Origin: JAWXBK01 sp040878185
Lineage (GTDB): Bacteria > Pseudomonadota > Alphaproteobacteria > Dongiales > Dongiaceae
Direction: 5' to 3'
DNA length: 64,000 bases
NCBI GenBank assembly: GCA_040878185.1
Contig: JBBDMS010000045.1
Location: 1-64,000, forward strand
Shown here: piece after piece, positions 8,504 to 18,378 of the stretch
Layout: each line of letters opens with the position of its first letter
How positions within the stretch are numbered: position 1 is the first letter of the stretch
Notes under the pieces: model-generated
The model's database searches: none
What the model was told of the DNA's origin: nothing
The model's input: the letters and a program-made list of their open reading frames with translations, nothing else
Translations under genes and position numbers: made by a program

Positions 8504-8890
8504 ATGTCACTTCGCCTAAGCACTTTAACTTTTGTTGTTGCATGTTTCACAATGCAGGTTTGTGTCGCAAACGAAGAGACCTGCGGAGACGACTCGTTGC
8601 GTATTGAAACTGCCAACGGTTCATGGAGCCTGACGCCGGACGACGTTTCATCGATCGAGCTCACCGATGTTCACAGCGGCACCGGCGTACTGAGAATCAA
8701 CTTCTCCGAGCGCGGAACGCAGGCGTTCTCGGCTTTGATCGATGGCCAGTTCGGCGCTTTCGGTCGGGTCTACTTTGGGAACGTATTGTATGCGGAATCA
8801 CAAATTCAAATAGGCGGTGTGTCACCGGGCATGGCGTTGCCGGACGTAGAGCAGGTCTATTTCCACAGACTGAAGGATTGTTTGTCGTAA
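8504..8890 (+). CDS. secreted protein with a SecDF P1-head-like domain
   Basis: This 128-residue protein starts with a signal peptide (MSLRLSTLTFVVACFTMQVC, cut near AN-EE). The mature part holds a segment (VLRINFSERGTQAFSAL, then GRVYFGNVLYAES) that resembles the P1-head subdomain of SecD/SecF, where a strand, a short helix and an active-site-like turn repeat. Isolated domains of this type occur as small exported proteins of unknown function. The ATG at 8504 is preferred over a TTG at 8468, because only the ATG places the signal peptide at the N-terminus. It sits next to cytochrome-tail copy 4 and is closely followed by the regulator on the opposite strand. Confidence 0.55.
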   Translation: MSLRLSTLTFVVACFTMQVCVANEETCGDDSLRIETANGSWSLTPDDVSSIELTDVHSGTGVLRINFSERGTQAFSALIDGQFGAFGRVYFGNVLYAESQIQIGGVSPGMALPDVEQVYFHRLKDCLS

Positions 8891-8901
8891 CGGCGCCCCG
8901 C

Positions 8902-9483
8902 TCAAAAACTCGGCGGACTGCACGCCGACACGACCTCGCATTCCTCCTCGCCGAGATTGCGGAAGCGGTGCGGCGTTCGGCTGTCGAAATAATAGGCATC
9001 GCCCGGCCCGAGATCGCGTCGCTGATCGCCGACCGTGACCTCGAGCCTGCCGCGCAACACGACGCCGCCCTCTTCCGAATCATGCTGCAGCATCGCCGAC
9101 CCGGAATCGGCGCCCGGCTGGTAGCGCTCATGCAGGATCTGGACCGCGCGGCCCGCCATGTCGCGGCCGACCTGGCGATAGGAAATCCGCCCGCCGGCGA
9201 GCTCGACCAGTTCGGCGGCCGGAAAGAACACCTGCGGCCGCCCGGCCGGTGGCGCCCCGAAGAACGCGCCCAGCGCCAGCGGCAGCCCGTCGAGCACCTT
9301 CTTCAGAAGCCCGACCGAGGGGCTGGAGCGGTTCTGCTCGATCAGCGAGATGATCGCGTTCGAGACCCCGGCCCGCTTCGCCAGTTCTCGTTGCGAAATG
9401 CCGGCCTCCTGGCGAAGCTGGCGCAACCGCGCGCCGACATCGAAATCGCGATCGGGCGAACCCTTCGATAAATCGTCCGGCAT
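8902..9483 (-). CDS. XRE-cupin transcriptional regulator, PuuR-like
   Basis: This 193-residue protein has an N-terminal HTH_3 domain (RLRQLRQEAGISQRELAKRA, then GVSNAIISLIEQNRSSPS) and a C-terminal cupin (about residues 115-185). The HTH and the following KKVLDGLPLALGAFF closely follow the pattern of PuuR, the putrescine-responsive repressor. The small molecule sensed here is unknown. It is divergent from the omega-aminotransferase/alanine dehydrogenase genes with a 176-bp gap, so it likely controls them and itself in response to an amine or amino-acid substrate. The ATG at 9483 fits the family N-terminus. Confidence 0.8.
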   Translation of the reverse strand: MPDDLSKGSPDRDFDVGARLRQLRQEAGISQRELAKRAGVSNAIISLIEQNRSSPSVGLLKKVLDGLPLALGAFFGAPPAGRPQVFFPAAELVELAGGRISYRQVGRDMAGRAVQILHERYQPGADSGSAMLQHDSEEGGVVLRGRLEVTVGDQRRDLGPGDAYYFDSRTPHRFRNLGEEECEVVSACSPPSF

Positions 9484-9487
9484 GATT

Positions 9488-9515
9488 GTTCTGTTCAGTA
9501 TGTTTAACGTTCTGT
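9488..9515. promoter_or_regulatory. candidate operator: GTTCTGT direct repeat
   Basis: GTTCTGT occurs at 9488-9494 and again at 9509-9515, exactly 21 bp apart (two helical turns), just before the start of the XRE-cupin gene and inside the divergent promoter region. On the other strand this contains TGAACA, a core also found in PuuR sites. Its use as an operator is inference. Confidence 0.3.
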
Positions 9516-9659
9516 CGAAGATTATCTCGCAGATGCGAGCAATACAAGGAAAGGCCAGCGCGACTTTGCCGCAGCTTGTCTATTTTCTTTATCATGTTAG
9601 GCTCCGCGAAACAGCCCAACTGCGCCCCAGAACACACCGCTAAACCAACGAGGAATGTC

Positions 9660-11009
9660 ATGGCCGGGAACCCGATTGCTGTCGATTTCGAACCGTCACC
9701 GAACAATCTCGAAGCGTTCTGGATGCCGTTCACGGCGAACCGTCAGTTCAAGAGCAACCCGCGTCTGCTCGTGGCCGCCAAGGACATGCATTACACCAGC
9801 CATGACGGCCGTCAGATCCTCGACGGCACGGCGGGTCTCTGGTGCGTGAATGCCGGTCACGGGCGGCAGAAGATCGTCGAGGCGGTCGGCGCCCAGGTCG
9901 GAAAGATGGATTACGCGCCCGCCTTCCAGATGGGCCATCCCCTCGCCTTCCAGCTTGCCTCACGTCTCGCGGCCCTGCTGCCCGGCGACCTCGACCATGT
10001 CTTCTTCACCAACTCCGGTTCGGAATCGGTCGACACCGCCCTCAAGATCGCAATCGCCTATCACCGCGCGAAGGGCGACGGCGCACGCCAGCGCCTGATC
10101 GGCCGCGAGCGCGGCTATCACGGCGTCGGTTTCGGCGGCATCTCGGTCGGCGGCATCGTCACCAACCGCAAATATTTCGGCGGCCTGCTCAACGGCGTCG
10201 ACCATATGCGCCACACGCACATGCCGGACAAAAACGCCTTCTCGAAGGGCGAGCCGACGCATGGCGTCGATCTGGCCGAAGATCTCGAGCGCATCGTGAC
10301 GCTGCATGACGCCTCGACCATCGCCGCGGTCATCGTCGAACCGGTCGCCTGCTCGACAGGCGTGCTGGTACCGCCGAAGGGTTACCTGAAGCGGCTGCGC
10401 GAGATCTGCGACAAGCATGGCATCCTGCTGATCTTCGATGAGGTCATCACCGGGTTCGGCCGTCTCGGCACCAATTTCGCGACCGACTATTTCGGCGTGC
10501 TGCCCGACATGATCACCACGGCCAAGGGCCTGACCAACGGCTCGGTGCCGATGGGTGCGGTCTTCGCGCGCAAGCATATCTACGACATGTTCATGGGTGC
10601 CGGTGGCGCCGATCATCTGATCGAGCTGTTCCACGGCTATACCTATTCCGGCCATCCGGTCGCGTGCGCTGCAGCACTCGCGACGCTCGACATCTACAAG
10701 GAAGAAGGGCTGTTCGATCGTGCGAAGGATCTCGCCCCCTACTGGCAGGATGCGGTTCATTCGCTGAAGAGCAACAGCAAGGTCATCGACGTGCGCAATC
10801 TCGGTATCATCGCCGGCATCGAGCTCGAATCGATTCCGGGCAAGCCGACCGCGCGCGCCTTCGATGCCTTCCTGAAATGCTACGAGCGCGGCGTGCTGAT
10901 CCGCACCACCGGCGATATCATCGCGCTGTCGCCGCCGCTGATCGTGGAAAAGAAACATATCGACCAGATCGTCGACACCATCTCGGACGTGCTCAAGGAA
11001 GCCGCCTGA
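9660..11009 (+). CDS. class III omega-aminotransferase (pyruvate-dependent)
   Basis: This 449-residue PLP enzyme would transfer an amino group from an omega-amino acid or amine (beta-alanine, taurine, putrescine-type substrates) to pyruvate, giving alanine. Family markers are TAGLWCVNAGHGRQKIVEAV near the N-terminus, FTNSGSESVDTALKIA (PLP phosphate site), IFDEVITGFGRLG and the Schiff-base lysine in TTAKGLTNGSVPMGAV (about residue 289). The length fits the beta-alanine/taurine:pyruvate group. The ATG at 9660 follows AACGAGGAATGTC. The next gene, alanine dehydrogenase, would recycle the alanine to pyruvate and ammonia, as in taurine or beta-alanine breakdown. No taurine permease or sulfoacetaldehyde gene is present, so the substrate stays open. 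Confidence 0.85.
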   Translation: MAGNPIAVDFEPSPNNLEAFWMPFTANRQFKSNPRLLVAAKDMHYTSHDGRQILDGTAGLWCVNAGHGRQKIVEAVGAQVGKMDYAPAFQMGHPLAFQLASRLAALLPGDLDHVFFTNSGSESVDTALKIAIAYHRAKGDGARQRLIGRERGYHGVGFGGISVGGIVTNRKYFGGLLNGVDHMRHTHMPDKNAFSKGEPTHGVDLAEDLERIVTLHDASTIAAVIVEPVACSTGVLVPPKGYLKRLREICDKHGILLIFDEVITGFGRLGTNFATDYFGVLPDMITTAKGLTNGSVPMGAVFARKHIYDMFMGAGGADHLIELFHGYTYSGHPVACAAALATLDIYKEEGLFDRAKDLAPYWQDAVHSLKSNSKVIDVRNLGIIAGIELESIPGKPTARAFDAFLKCYERGVLIRTTGDIIALSPPLIVEKKHIDQIVDTISDVLKEAA

Positions 11010-11034
11010 CCGCTGGGTGCGATGAACGAGTATC

Positions 11035-11077
11035 CGGCTCCGGTCCGCCCTGGGCAGTGGACCGGAGCCGACTTTTT
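11035..11077 (+). terminator. intrinsic terminator or attenuator between aminotransferase and ald
   Basis: CGGCTCCGGTCC (11035-11046) pairs perfectly with GGACCGGAGCCG (11059-11070), followed by ACTTTTT. The stem is strong and the T-run is five long. It lies only 15 bp before the ald start, so it probably reduces rather than abolishes read-through. Confidence 0.75.
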
Positions 11078-11091
11078 GAGGAGTGAGTTCG

Positions 11092-12213
11092 ATGCTTATC
11101 GGGGTTCCCAAGGAAATCAAGGTGCACGAGTACCGGGTGGGACTCGTGCCGGGCAGTGTTCGGGAACTGGTACATCACGGCCATAAGGTTCTGGTGGAAA
11201 CTGGCGCCGGCATGGGCATCGGTTTTACCGACGCCGACTATCGTGCTGCCGGTGCGGCGATCGCCAAGGACGCCAAAGAGGTGTTCGCCAAGGCGGAGAT
11301 GATCGTCAAGGTGAAGGAGCCGCAGCTCTCCGAATATACGCAGCTCCGCAAGGGCCAGATCCTGTTTACCTATCTGCATCTCGCCCCCGATCCGAAACAG
11401 ACCAGGGGCCTGCTCAAGTCCGGCGTCACCGGCATCGCCTACGAGACGGTGACCGACCGCTTCGGCGGATTGCCGCTGCTGGCGCCGATGAGCGAAGTCG
11501 CCGGCCGCATGAGCATCCAGGTCGGCGCGTTCTATCTGCAGAAGGAACCGGGCGGCTCCGGCGTGCTGCTCGGCGGTGTGCCGGGCGTGGCACCGGGCAA
11601 GGTGCTCATTCTCGGCGGCGGGGTTTCGGGCACGCATGCCGCGAAGATGGCGGTCGGCCTCGGCGCCAACGTCACCGTGCTCGATCGTTCGCCGGTTCGT
11701 TTACGCGAGCTCGACGACATCTTCATGGGCCGCACCAACAACATCTATTCGACGGTCGATGCGATCGACAGGCTCGTCGCGGATTCCGATCTGGTGATCG
11801 GCGCCGTGCTGATCCCCGGCGCTGCGGCACCCAAGCTGGTCACGCGCAAGCATCTGAAGACGATGCGTCCGGGTTCTGTGCTGGTCGATATCTCGATCGA
11901 CCAGGGCGGTTGCTTCGAAACGTCGCACGCAACGACACATTCCAAGCCGATTTTCGTGGTCGACGGCATCGTGCATTACTGCGTTGCCAACATGCCGGGC
12001 GCCGTCGCACGGACCTCGACCTTCGCGCTCAACAACGCGACATTGCCCTTCACGCTCGCACTCGCAAACAAGGGCTATCGCAAGGCGCTGACCGACGACG
12101 CCCATCTGCTGAACGGGCTCAATGTGTATGAAGGCAAGATCACCTGCGAGCCGGTCGCCCGCGCGCTCGGTCTCAAATTTGCCGAGGCACGCGGCGTGCT
12201 CGGACTGCACTGA
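11092..12213 (+). CDS. ald: alanine dehydrogenase
   Basis: This is a 373-residue NAD-dependent enzyme converting L-alanine to pyruvate and ammonium (cytoplasmic, hexameric in characterised relatives). The N-terminal MLIGVPKEIKVHEYRVG and the Rossmann segment VLILGGGVSGTHAAKMAVGLG (near residue 170) are diagnostic, with ITGIAYETV-like and DQGGCFETSHATTH segments also matching Ald. The ATG at 11092 has GAGGAG seven bases upstream; a GTG at 11083 is less likely because Ald begins M-x-IGVPKEIK. It is paired with the upstream pyruvate-dependent aminotransferase, which produces its substrate, and the pair is likely induced by the same amine. Confidence 0.93.
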   Translation: MLIGVPKEIKVHEYRVGLVPGSVRELVHHGHKVLVETGAGMGIGFTDADYRAAGAAIAKDAKEVFAKAEMIVKVKEPQLSEYTQLRKGQILFTYLHLAPDPKQTRGLLKSGVTGIAYETVTDRFGGLPLLAPMSEVAGRMSIQVGAFYLQKEPGGSGVLLGGVPGVAPGKVLILGGGVSGTHAAKMAVGLGANVTVLDRSPVRLRELDDIFMGRTNNIYSTVDAIDRLVADSDLVIGAVLIPGAAAPKLVTRKHLKTMRPGSVLVDISIDQGGCFETSHATTHSKPIFVVDGIVHYCVANMPGAVARTSTFALNNATLPFTLALANKGYRKALTDDAHLLNGLNVYEGKITCEPVARALGLKFAEARGVLGLH

Positions 12214-12236
12214 GAGCAGCAGCGCCGCAACGAAAC

Positions 12237-12272
12237 AAGGCCGGTCGCGGGAAATCGCCACCGGCCTTTTTC
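12237..12272 (+). terminator. intrinsic terminator after ald
   Basis: AAGGCCGGT (12237-12245) pairs with ACCGGCCTT (12260-12268) and runs into a T-rich tail (CCTTTTTCTT). Confidence 0.85.
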
Positions 12273-12305
12273 TTGAGCCCGGAACGATAAACAGCGGAGC
12301 CGACG

Positions 12306-12779
12306 ATGCACCAGCGACTTCTCGTCCCCGACGATTTTCAACCGCCTGCGCGCGTGGACGGCGATGGCTTCCATCTGCGCATGCTCAGCGTCCACGACGT
12401 GGTCAAGGACTACGCCGCCGTGATGGAGAGCGATGCGCGCCTGATCGGTTTTATGAATCCGCACGAAGACTGGCCGCGCGGCCTCACGATCTCGGAGAAC
12501 CTGATCGATCTCGGCTGGCACCAGCGCGAGTTCACGCTGCGGCACTCGTTCGCTTACACCGTGATGAACGATGACGAGAGCCGCTGCGTCGGCTGCTGCT
12601 ATATCTATCCGAGCGACCGGCCGGGCTACGATGCGATGGCTTATTACTGGGCGCGCGAAGCCGAGTATCGCAACGGCTTCGACACGACGCTCGGCGATGC
12701 GTTCCGCCGCCTCGTCGCAAAGTTTCCGTTCGGCAAGGTTGCGTTTCCCGGCCGCGACATTCCCTGGTCGCAGTGGTAG
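12306..12779 (+). CDS. GNAT-like N-acetyltransferase family protein
   Basis: This 157-residue protein of unknown substrate has a GNAT-like layout. The stretch FAYTVMNDDESRCVGCCYIY corresponds to the beta4 core of the fold, followed by a C-terminal helix (DAFRRLVAKFPFGKVAFPG). The acetyl-CoA motif Q/R-x-x-G-x-G/A is not clear, so catalysis is uncertain. The ATG at 12306 follows AACAGCGGAGCC. It stands alone between the ald terminator and the convergent acyl-CoA synthetase gene. Confidence 0.5.
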   Translation: MHQRLLVPDDFQPPARVDGDGFHLRMLSVHDVVKDYAAVMESDARLIGFMNPHEDWPRGLTISENLIDLGWHQREFTLRHSFAYTVMNDDESRCVGCCYIYPSDRPGYDAMAYYWAREAEYRNGFDTTLGDAFRRLVAKFPFGKVAFPGRDIPWSQW

Positions 12780-12794
12780 TCGCCGCGCCCGGAC

Positions 12795-14363
12795 TTACGC
12801 GAGCGGTTGCAGTGTCCCGGCTGCCGCCATCTCGCGTAGTTCCTTGCGCCGGATCTTGCCGCTGGCGGTCTGGGGAAACCGCTCGACGTGAAAGATCTGC
12901 GCCGGCAATTTGAACCGCGCCATGCGCGAGCGGCAGTAATCGAGAATCTCGGCACTCGTCGTGTCCTCGGCCAGCCGCAGCGCGGCCGCGACGATCTCGC
13001 CGTAATATTCGTCGCGCATCCCGAACACCGCAGCCTCCGCGATCTTCGGATGATCGTTGAGCACCTTTTCGACTTCGGCGGGATAGATGTTTTCACCGCC
13101 GCGAATAATCAGATCGCGGATCCGCCCGCCCGCGATCACGAGCCGGCCCTCCTGCGTCAGATAGCCGAGATCGCCGGTCTTCAGCCAGCCGTCGGCATCG
13201 ATCGTTTCGGCGGTTTCGACCGGGCGGTCGTAATAGCCAAGCATTACCATCGGGCCGCGCGCCTCGATCTGCCCGATCTCGCCGACAGGCAGCGCGCGGC
13301 CGGTCGCCGGATCACCGATGCGAACATCGAATTCCTCGAACGGCCGCCCGACCGTCGCCCAGCGATCGTCGTCGTCATACTCCGGACAGGCGATCAGCGT
13401 GCAGGTTTCGGTCTGGCCGTACACATTCGCGATGCGCGGCATCGGAAACTCGCGCGCGCAGGCTGCCAGCACATCGGGATCGGCATCCGCCCCGCCGCAA
13501 CTTCCCGCCCGCAGCGACGAGAGATCGTATTTCCCCCGGCTTTCGTGACGCAGCATCGCCAGATACGCGGTCGGTACGCCGCTCATGCCCGTGACACGCT
13601 CGTTCTCGATGATCTGGAACATGGATTCCGGATCGAAATACGGCACGCCGACATGACAGGCGCCGCTCTGCAGCACCCCGAGCAGCACCATGCAACAGCC
13701 GGCGCAATGAAAGGGCGGGATCATCGTCGTGTAGCGGTCGGCCGGCCCGATGCGCAGCCGCTCGAACGTGAGCCGGCTGTTCATCAGCATCGCGCGATGG
13801 GTCAGCAGCGCGCCCTTGGGAAACCCGGTCGTGCCCGACGTATAGAGAATGGCGGCCGGCTTGTCGGGATCGACGTCGGGCAGGCTCGCCGTCGATTCCC
13901 GCCCCTTCCGCAGTAATTCCGCATAGGTCAGATCGCCGCCCGGCTCGAACGAGATCACGTGATCGAGGCGCGGCAGATCGGCCCGCACGCTTTCGACCAT
14001 GTCGAGATAGGCGTTGGAGCGAAAGACCGGCGACAGGATGACGGCGCGGCTGCGCGATTGATCCAGCGCGAAGCGGATTTCCTCGGCGCGATAATGCGTG
14101 TTCAGCGGCACGACGACCCCGCCCATCGCAGCGATCGCGGTTTCGACGATCAGCCATTCGACGCGCGCTTCGGCCATCAGCGCGATGTGATCGCCCGGCC
14201 GGATGCCGATCGCGAGCAGACCGCGCGCGAGGGCGGTCGCTTCTTCGTGCCATTCAGCGAAGCTGCGCCCCTGATCCGACAGAGGATACCGCAGGCCCGG
14301 CGCGTCGCCGCGCAGCGACGCCTGGCGCGTCAAAGCCTGATAGGCCGTCGACCAGCCGGTCAT
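12795..14363 (-). CDS. acyl-CoA synthetase, AMP-forming (ANL superfamily)
   Basis: This 522-residue ligase activates a carboxylic acid to acyl-AMP and then acyl-CoA. The AMP-binding signature AILYTSGTTGFPKGALLTH (near residue 165), YGQTETCT, and the C-terminal TGDLGYLTQEGRLVIAGG with PAEVEKVLNDHPKIAEAAVFG and the catalytic-lysine motif QTASGKIRRKEL are all present. The substrate, probably a fatty or aromatic acid, cannot be read from sequence. The ATG at 14363 lies 11 bases after the Fe-alcohol dehydrogenase stop, and the ORF upstream of it overlaps that gene. The two genes form a likely operon that oxidises an alcohol and then activates or channels the resulting acid. Confidence 0.9.
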   Translation of the reverse strand: MTGWSTAYQALTRQASLRGDAPGLRYPLSDQGRSFAEWHEEATALARGLLAIGIRPGDHIALMAEARVEWLIVETAIAAMGGVVVPLNTHYRAEEIRFALDQSRSRAVILSPVFRSNAYLDMVESVRADLPRLDHVISFEPGGDLTYAELLRKGRESTASLPDVDPDKPAAILYTSGTTGFPKGALLTHRAMLMNSRLTFERLRIGPADRYTTMIPPFHCAGCCMVLLGVLQSGACHVGVPYFDPESMFQIIENERVTGMSGVPTAYLAMLRHESRGKYDLSSLRAGSCGGADADPDVLAACAREFPMPRIANVYGQTETCTLIACPEYDDDDRWATVGRPFEEFDVRIGDPATGRALPVGEIGQIEARGPMVMLGYYDRPVETAETIDADGWLKTGDLGYLTQEGRLVIAGGRIRDLIIRGGENIYPAEVEKVLNDHPKIAEAAVFGMRDEYYGEIVAAALRLAEDTTSAEILDYCRSRMARFKLPAQIFHVERFPQTASGKIRRKELREMAAAGTLQPLA

Positions 14364-14374
14364 CGAAGGCGCCT

Positions 14375-15550
14375 TTAGGCCGCGGTCAGGATGTCGTGAC
14401 AGATGCGCCGCAGATCCGCCGGCGTCGGCGTGCGGCAATTCGCATCGCGCATCGGTTTGTTTTCGGGCGCGAGCGTCGTTTCGACCAGCCGGTCGAGGTC
14501 CTGCGCCGCGAGCCCGTCCTGTTTCAGCGATATCTCAAGCCCGACATCGCGAACGAAACGGTCATAGGCTTCGCCGAGTTCGGCGGCGACCGCTGAAGTG
14601 CGGCGGCCCGCGGTCGAAATGCCCATCGCAGCCGACACGGCGGCATGGCGCGCCGGTGCTTCTTCGGCGTTCCAGGCAAGCGCGCAGCGCAGCGCGAGGC
14701 CGACCGCGCGACCGTGATGAACGCGCGCGACGGTGCCGAGCGCATGGCCGATCGCATGTCCGATGCCGGTACCCGAGTTGTCGATGCCGATACCGGCGGC
14801 GGCCGCAGCGATCTGCAGGGCGGCGCGCGCCTTGAGGTCGCCCGGCTGCTCGACCGCCTGTTTCAGATAACGCACCACCAGCCGGATCGCGTGATAGCAG
14901 ACGGCGTCGTTCAGCGGATTGGCGCGCTTGATGGTGCAGGCCTCGATCGCGTGCACCAGCGCATCGACGCCGGTTGCCGCGGTCAACCCCGGCGGCAGTC
15001 CGACGGTCAAAGTCGGATCGAGTAGTGCTAGATCGGCACGCAGCGTGTCGCCCCAGGCCCAGACCTTGATCCCTTCGCGCGTGCTGAACACGGAAACGCG
15101 GGTGGTCTCCGAACCCGTGCCGGCGGTGGTCGGAATACAGATCTTGATCAGCGGCCGCTTGGGCAGTGGATTTGCCGCCAGTGCGTAATGCTCCGCCGGG
15201 TTCTGCCCCGGTGCGATCGCGGCCGCGAATTTCGCGGTGTCGAGGGCCGAGCCGCCGCCGACCCCGATCACGCAGGTTGCGCCATGTCGACGTGCCGCCT
15301 CCGCCGCCCCGTCGACCTGCCGGGACATCGGGTCGCTGCGGATATCGTCGTAAAGGGCGACCTGGGCGCCCGATCCTTTCAGGCCCTTCACGATTCGCTG
15401 AGCGATATCCGGAATGCCGGGGTCGGCGACGATCAGCAATGCCGCGTCCGGCCCGGCCAGTTCGGCCACCAGCCCGCCGAAATCGTCCGCCTTATTCTCG
15501 CCGAACACGATCCGCGGCGCCGGAGATATGGAAAAAGGGGGGTTGTCCAT
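14375..15550 (-). CDS. iron-containing alcohol dehydrogenase family protein
   Basis: This 391-residue protein carries the group III Fe-ADH pattern. VIGVGGGSALDTAKFAA forms the NAD(P)-binding GGGS motif (near residue 95). TTAGTGSETTRVSVFS and the metal-binding region around HAIEACTIKRANPLNDAV and GIGHAIGHALGTVARVHHG supply the metal-site histidines. Maleylacetate reductase and hydroxyacid-oxoacid transhydrogenase are close relatives, so an acyclic alcohol or hydroxyacid is a fair guess. The start at 15550 has CAGGGACA just upstream. It begins the operon with the acyl-CoA synthetase. Confidence 0.85.
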   Translation of the reverse strand: MDNPPFSISPAPRIVFGENKADDFGGLVAELAGPDAALLIVADPGIPDIAQRIVKGLKGSGAQVALYDDIRSDPMSRQVDGAAEAARRHGATCVIGVGGGSALDTAKFAAAIAPGQNPAEHYALAANPLPKRPLIKICIPTTAGTGSETTRVSVFSTREGIKVWAWGDTLRADLALLDPTLTVGLPPGLTAATGVDALVHAIEACTIKRANPLNDAVCYHAIRLVVRYLKQAVEQPGDLKARAALQIAAAAAGIGIDNSGTGIGHAIGHALGTVARVHHGRAVGLALRCALAWNAEEAPARHAAVSAAMGISTAGRRTSAVAAELGEAYDRFVRDVGLEISLKQDGLAAQDLDRLVETTLAPENKPMRDANCRTPTPADLRRICHDILTAA

Positions 15551-15733
15551 TGTCCCTGCTGCAATTCAAGCCGATTTGGCCGCGCAAGATAGCCGCAGGC
15601 GGCAAGCGGTGTCCCGCCAATTTTGCTGCCGCGCCCGCCGCCACATTCTTCGGCCGGCCCCCTAGCAAATTGCTTGGTTCGCGCGGCCGGTTGGCTAGAA
15701 TATACGCTGCCAGGACATATCCAGGAGGGGGCG

Positions 15734-16156
15734 ATGAAGGCAACAGTTATGGCGCGCTACCTGGGCGCCAGCGTTACGGTATTGGGTATTCTGTTCGGAC
15801 TGATGCAGCCGGCCAATGCTTGGTACGACATCTGCAACAAGAGTTCGTACAGCGTGTATGTCGCGTTCGGGTATCACGACGGCACCAACTGGGTTTCGGA
15901 AGGCTGGTGGGACCTCGTTCCCGGCGAATGCGCAACGGTCCACGAGGCGGCGCTGCGCAATCAGAAATACTACGTCTACAGTGAGTCCTACGACGAGGAC
16001 TATTACTGGGACGGCGACTATCCGTTTTGCGGCCACGACGATGCATTCACCATCGTCGGCGACACCGGCTGCAAAAGCCGCGGCTATTACGAGCTGGGCT
16101 TCTTCGAGGTCGATGTCGGTGAATCCCGCGACTGGACAACCGATCTGATTGAGTAA
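15734..16156 (+). CDS. exported DUF1036 protein
   Basis: This 140-residue protein has a signal peptide (VTVLGILFGLMQPANA) and then a DUF1036 domain. It is recognisable from WYDICNKSSYSVYVAFGYHD, SEGWWDLVPGECATV, the internal Cys pair (PFCGHDDAF, GDTGCKSRGYYELGFF) and a terminal WTTDLIE. Members are small exported proteins of unknown function, common in alphaproteobacteria. An AGGAGGG sits four bases before the ATG at 15734, which decides this start over the longer upstream frame. A strong hairpin follows the gene. Confidence 0.85.
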   Translation: MKATVMARYLGASVTVLGILFGLMQPANAWYDICNKSSYSVYVAFGYHDGTNWVSEGWWDLVPGECATVHEAALRNQKYYVYSESYDEDYYWDGDYPFCGHDDAFTIVGDTGCKSRGYYELGFFEVDVGESRDWTTDLIE

Positions 16157-16176
16157 TCGGCGACAACGCTGCAAAT

Positions 16177-16206
16177 GCGCCGCATCGCTTCACCGCGATG
16201 CGGCGC
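16177..16206 (+). terminator. hairpin after the DUF1036 gene
   Basis: GCGCCGCATCGC pairs perfectly over 12 bp with GCGATGCGGCGC around a TTCACC loop. A T-run is lacking, so it may be a weak or Rho-assisted terminator. Confidence 0.55.
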
Positions 16207-16319
16207 TCTGCCGCATATCGGCCCATCGCCGCTGCGGCGGCCCCGCTGGACCGGGGCGCCGGCGCACCCTAGACTCGGGGGAACGAAACATTCCCTGACG
16301 ACCGGCCCGACAATCCACA

Positions 16320-17363
<1,044 letters not shown>

Positions 17364-17381
<18 letters not shown>

Positions 17382-17422
17382 ATCATTTGCGACTGAGCCA
17401 TGCTCGGCTGAAAGCCGGCTGA
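17364..17422 (+). repeat. duplication of the last 18 bp of hemB
   Basis: CGGCTGAAAGCCGGCTGA, the last codons and stop of hemB (17364-17381), is repeated exactly at 17405-17422, and GACTGAGCCAT / GGCTGAGCCAT follow the same pattern. The second copy is non-coding. Confidence 0.8.
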
Positions 17423-17478
17423 GCCATAGTCTGCCGCTGGTCGGGTTGAAGAACGGCCGGCCCTCCTCGCTCGCCTTT

Positions 17479-18348
17479 CTATTTCGTCGCCACGAGCCAG
17501 TCGCGCACCGCCGCGATCTGATCGGCCGACCGCAGCGCGGGCGCGTGACCGATCTTGTCGAACGCGATAAGCCGCGCCTGCGGCCCGCGCGTGGTCATGC
17601 CGGCGACGATGTCCGCGGTCAGAAGATCCGAATCGCGCCCCCAGAGCAGCAGCACCGGACAGGCGATCGCCTCCCAGAGCGGCCAGAGGTCGACATCCTT
17701 GTCCTTGGCTGCCAGCAAGCCGGCCCGGATCGCCGGATCGTAGGCGAGGCGAAACCCGTCTTCCACCGGCCGCACGGCGTGGCGCGCGAGCGCCTGCCAG
17801 TCGGCGTCGGTGAGCGCGCCGAACGGCGCCATGACCCGGCGCAGATAGGTCTCGACTGCTGGCGCGTCGGCAAAGAACGGGTCGAGCCCGACATACTCGG
17901 CCAGCCGCTGCAACGCGGCCCGCGGCAGGAATGGGCCGATATCGTTGATGACCAGCCGGCGGATGGGGGTCGCCGGACGCGCCGCCAGCATCATCCCGAT
18001 CAGCCCGCCCATCGACGTGCCGACCCAGTCGACCGCCTCGCAGCCGAGATGGGCGATGAGCGCCATCATATCCTGCTGATACTGACCGTAATTGTAGCCG
18101 GCCGCGTCCGTGAGCCGGTCGCTGTCGCCCCGCCCGACGATATCGGGGCAGATCACGCGCCAACCCTCTCTGGCGAGAGCATCGGCCAGCGGATCGAAAT
18201 CATGCGCATTGCGGGTCAGGCCATGCACGCAGATTACCACCCGCCGTGCATCGACCGGCCCGCGCTCGAGATAACGCACCCGATGCGAACCCGACGGGCC
18301 GGACGCGAGGAAACTGGCGGTCCGCGTGGACGGGAGATCGGCGGTCAT
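17479..18348 (-). CDS. alpha/beta hydrolase
   Basis: This 289-residue hydrolase has the fold's usual signatures: an oxyanion HGLTRNAHDFDPLADAL segment, the nucleophile elbow DWVGTSMGGLIGMM (Ser in GTSMGG), the acid loop LLWGRDSDLLT and the catalytic His in KIGHAPAL. The elbow type suggests an esterase or lipase-like/C-C hydrolase, not a dehalogenase, but no substrate can be assigned. The ATG at 18348 was chosen; a GTG at 18366 would add six residues. It is divergent from the EamA pair, 30 bp away, so a shared control region is likely. Confidence 0.8.
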   Translation of the reverse strand: MTADLPSTRTASFLASGPSGSHRVRYLERGPVDARRVVICVHGLTRNAHDFDPLADALAREGWRVICPDIVGRGDSDRLTDAAGYNYGQYQQDMMALIAHLGCEAVDWVGTSMGGLIGMMLAARPATPIRRLVINDIGPFLPRAALQRLAEYVGLDPFFADAPAVETYLRRVMAPFGALTDADWQALARHAVRPVEDGFRLAYDPAIRAGLLAAKDKDVDLWPLWEAIACPVLLLWGRDSDLLTADIVAGMTTRGPQARLIAFDKIGHAPALRSADQIAAVRDWLVATK

Positions 18349-18378
18349 GCTACGGGAATCGGCCACACAGGGGAATTC

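Noticed and set aside
17446..18378. First 311 codons of a 628-codon plus-strand frame reaching into the EamA gene
   Set aside because: This part is antisense to the alpha/beta hydrolase; the real EamA start is the ATG at 18379, where the hydrophobic sequence begins.
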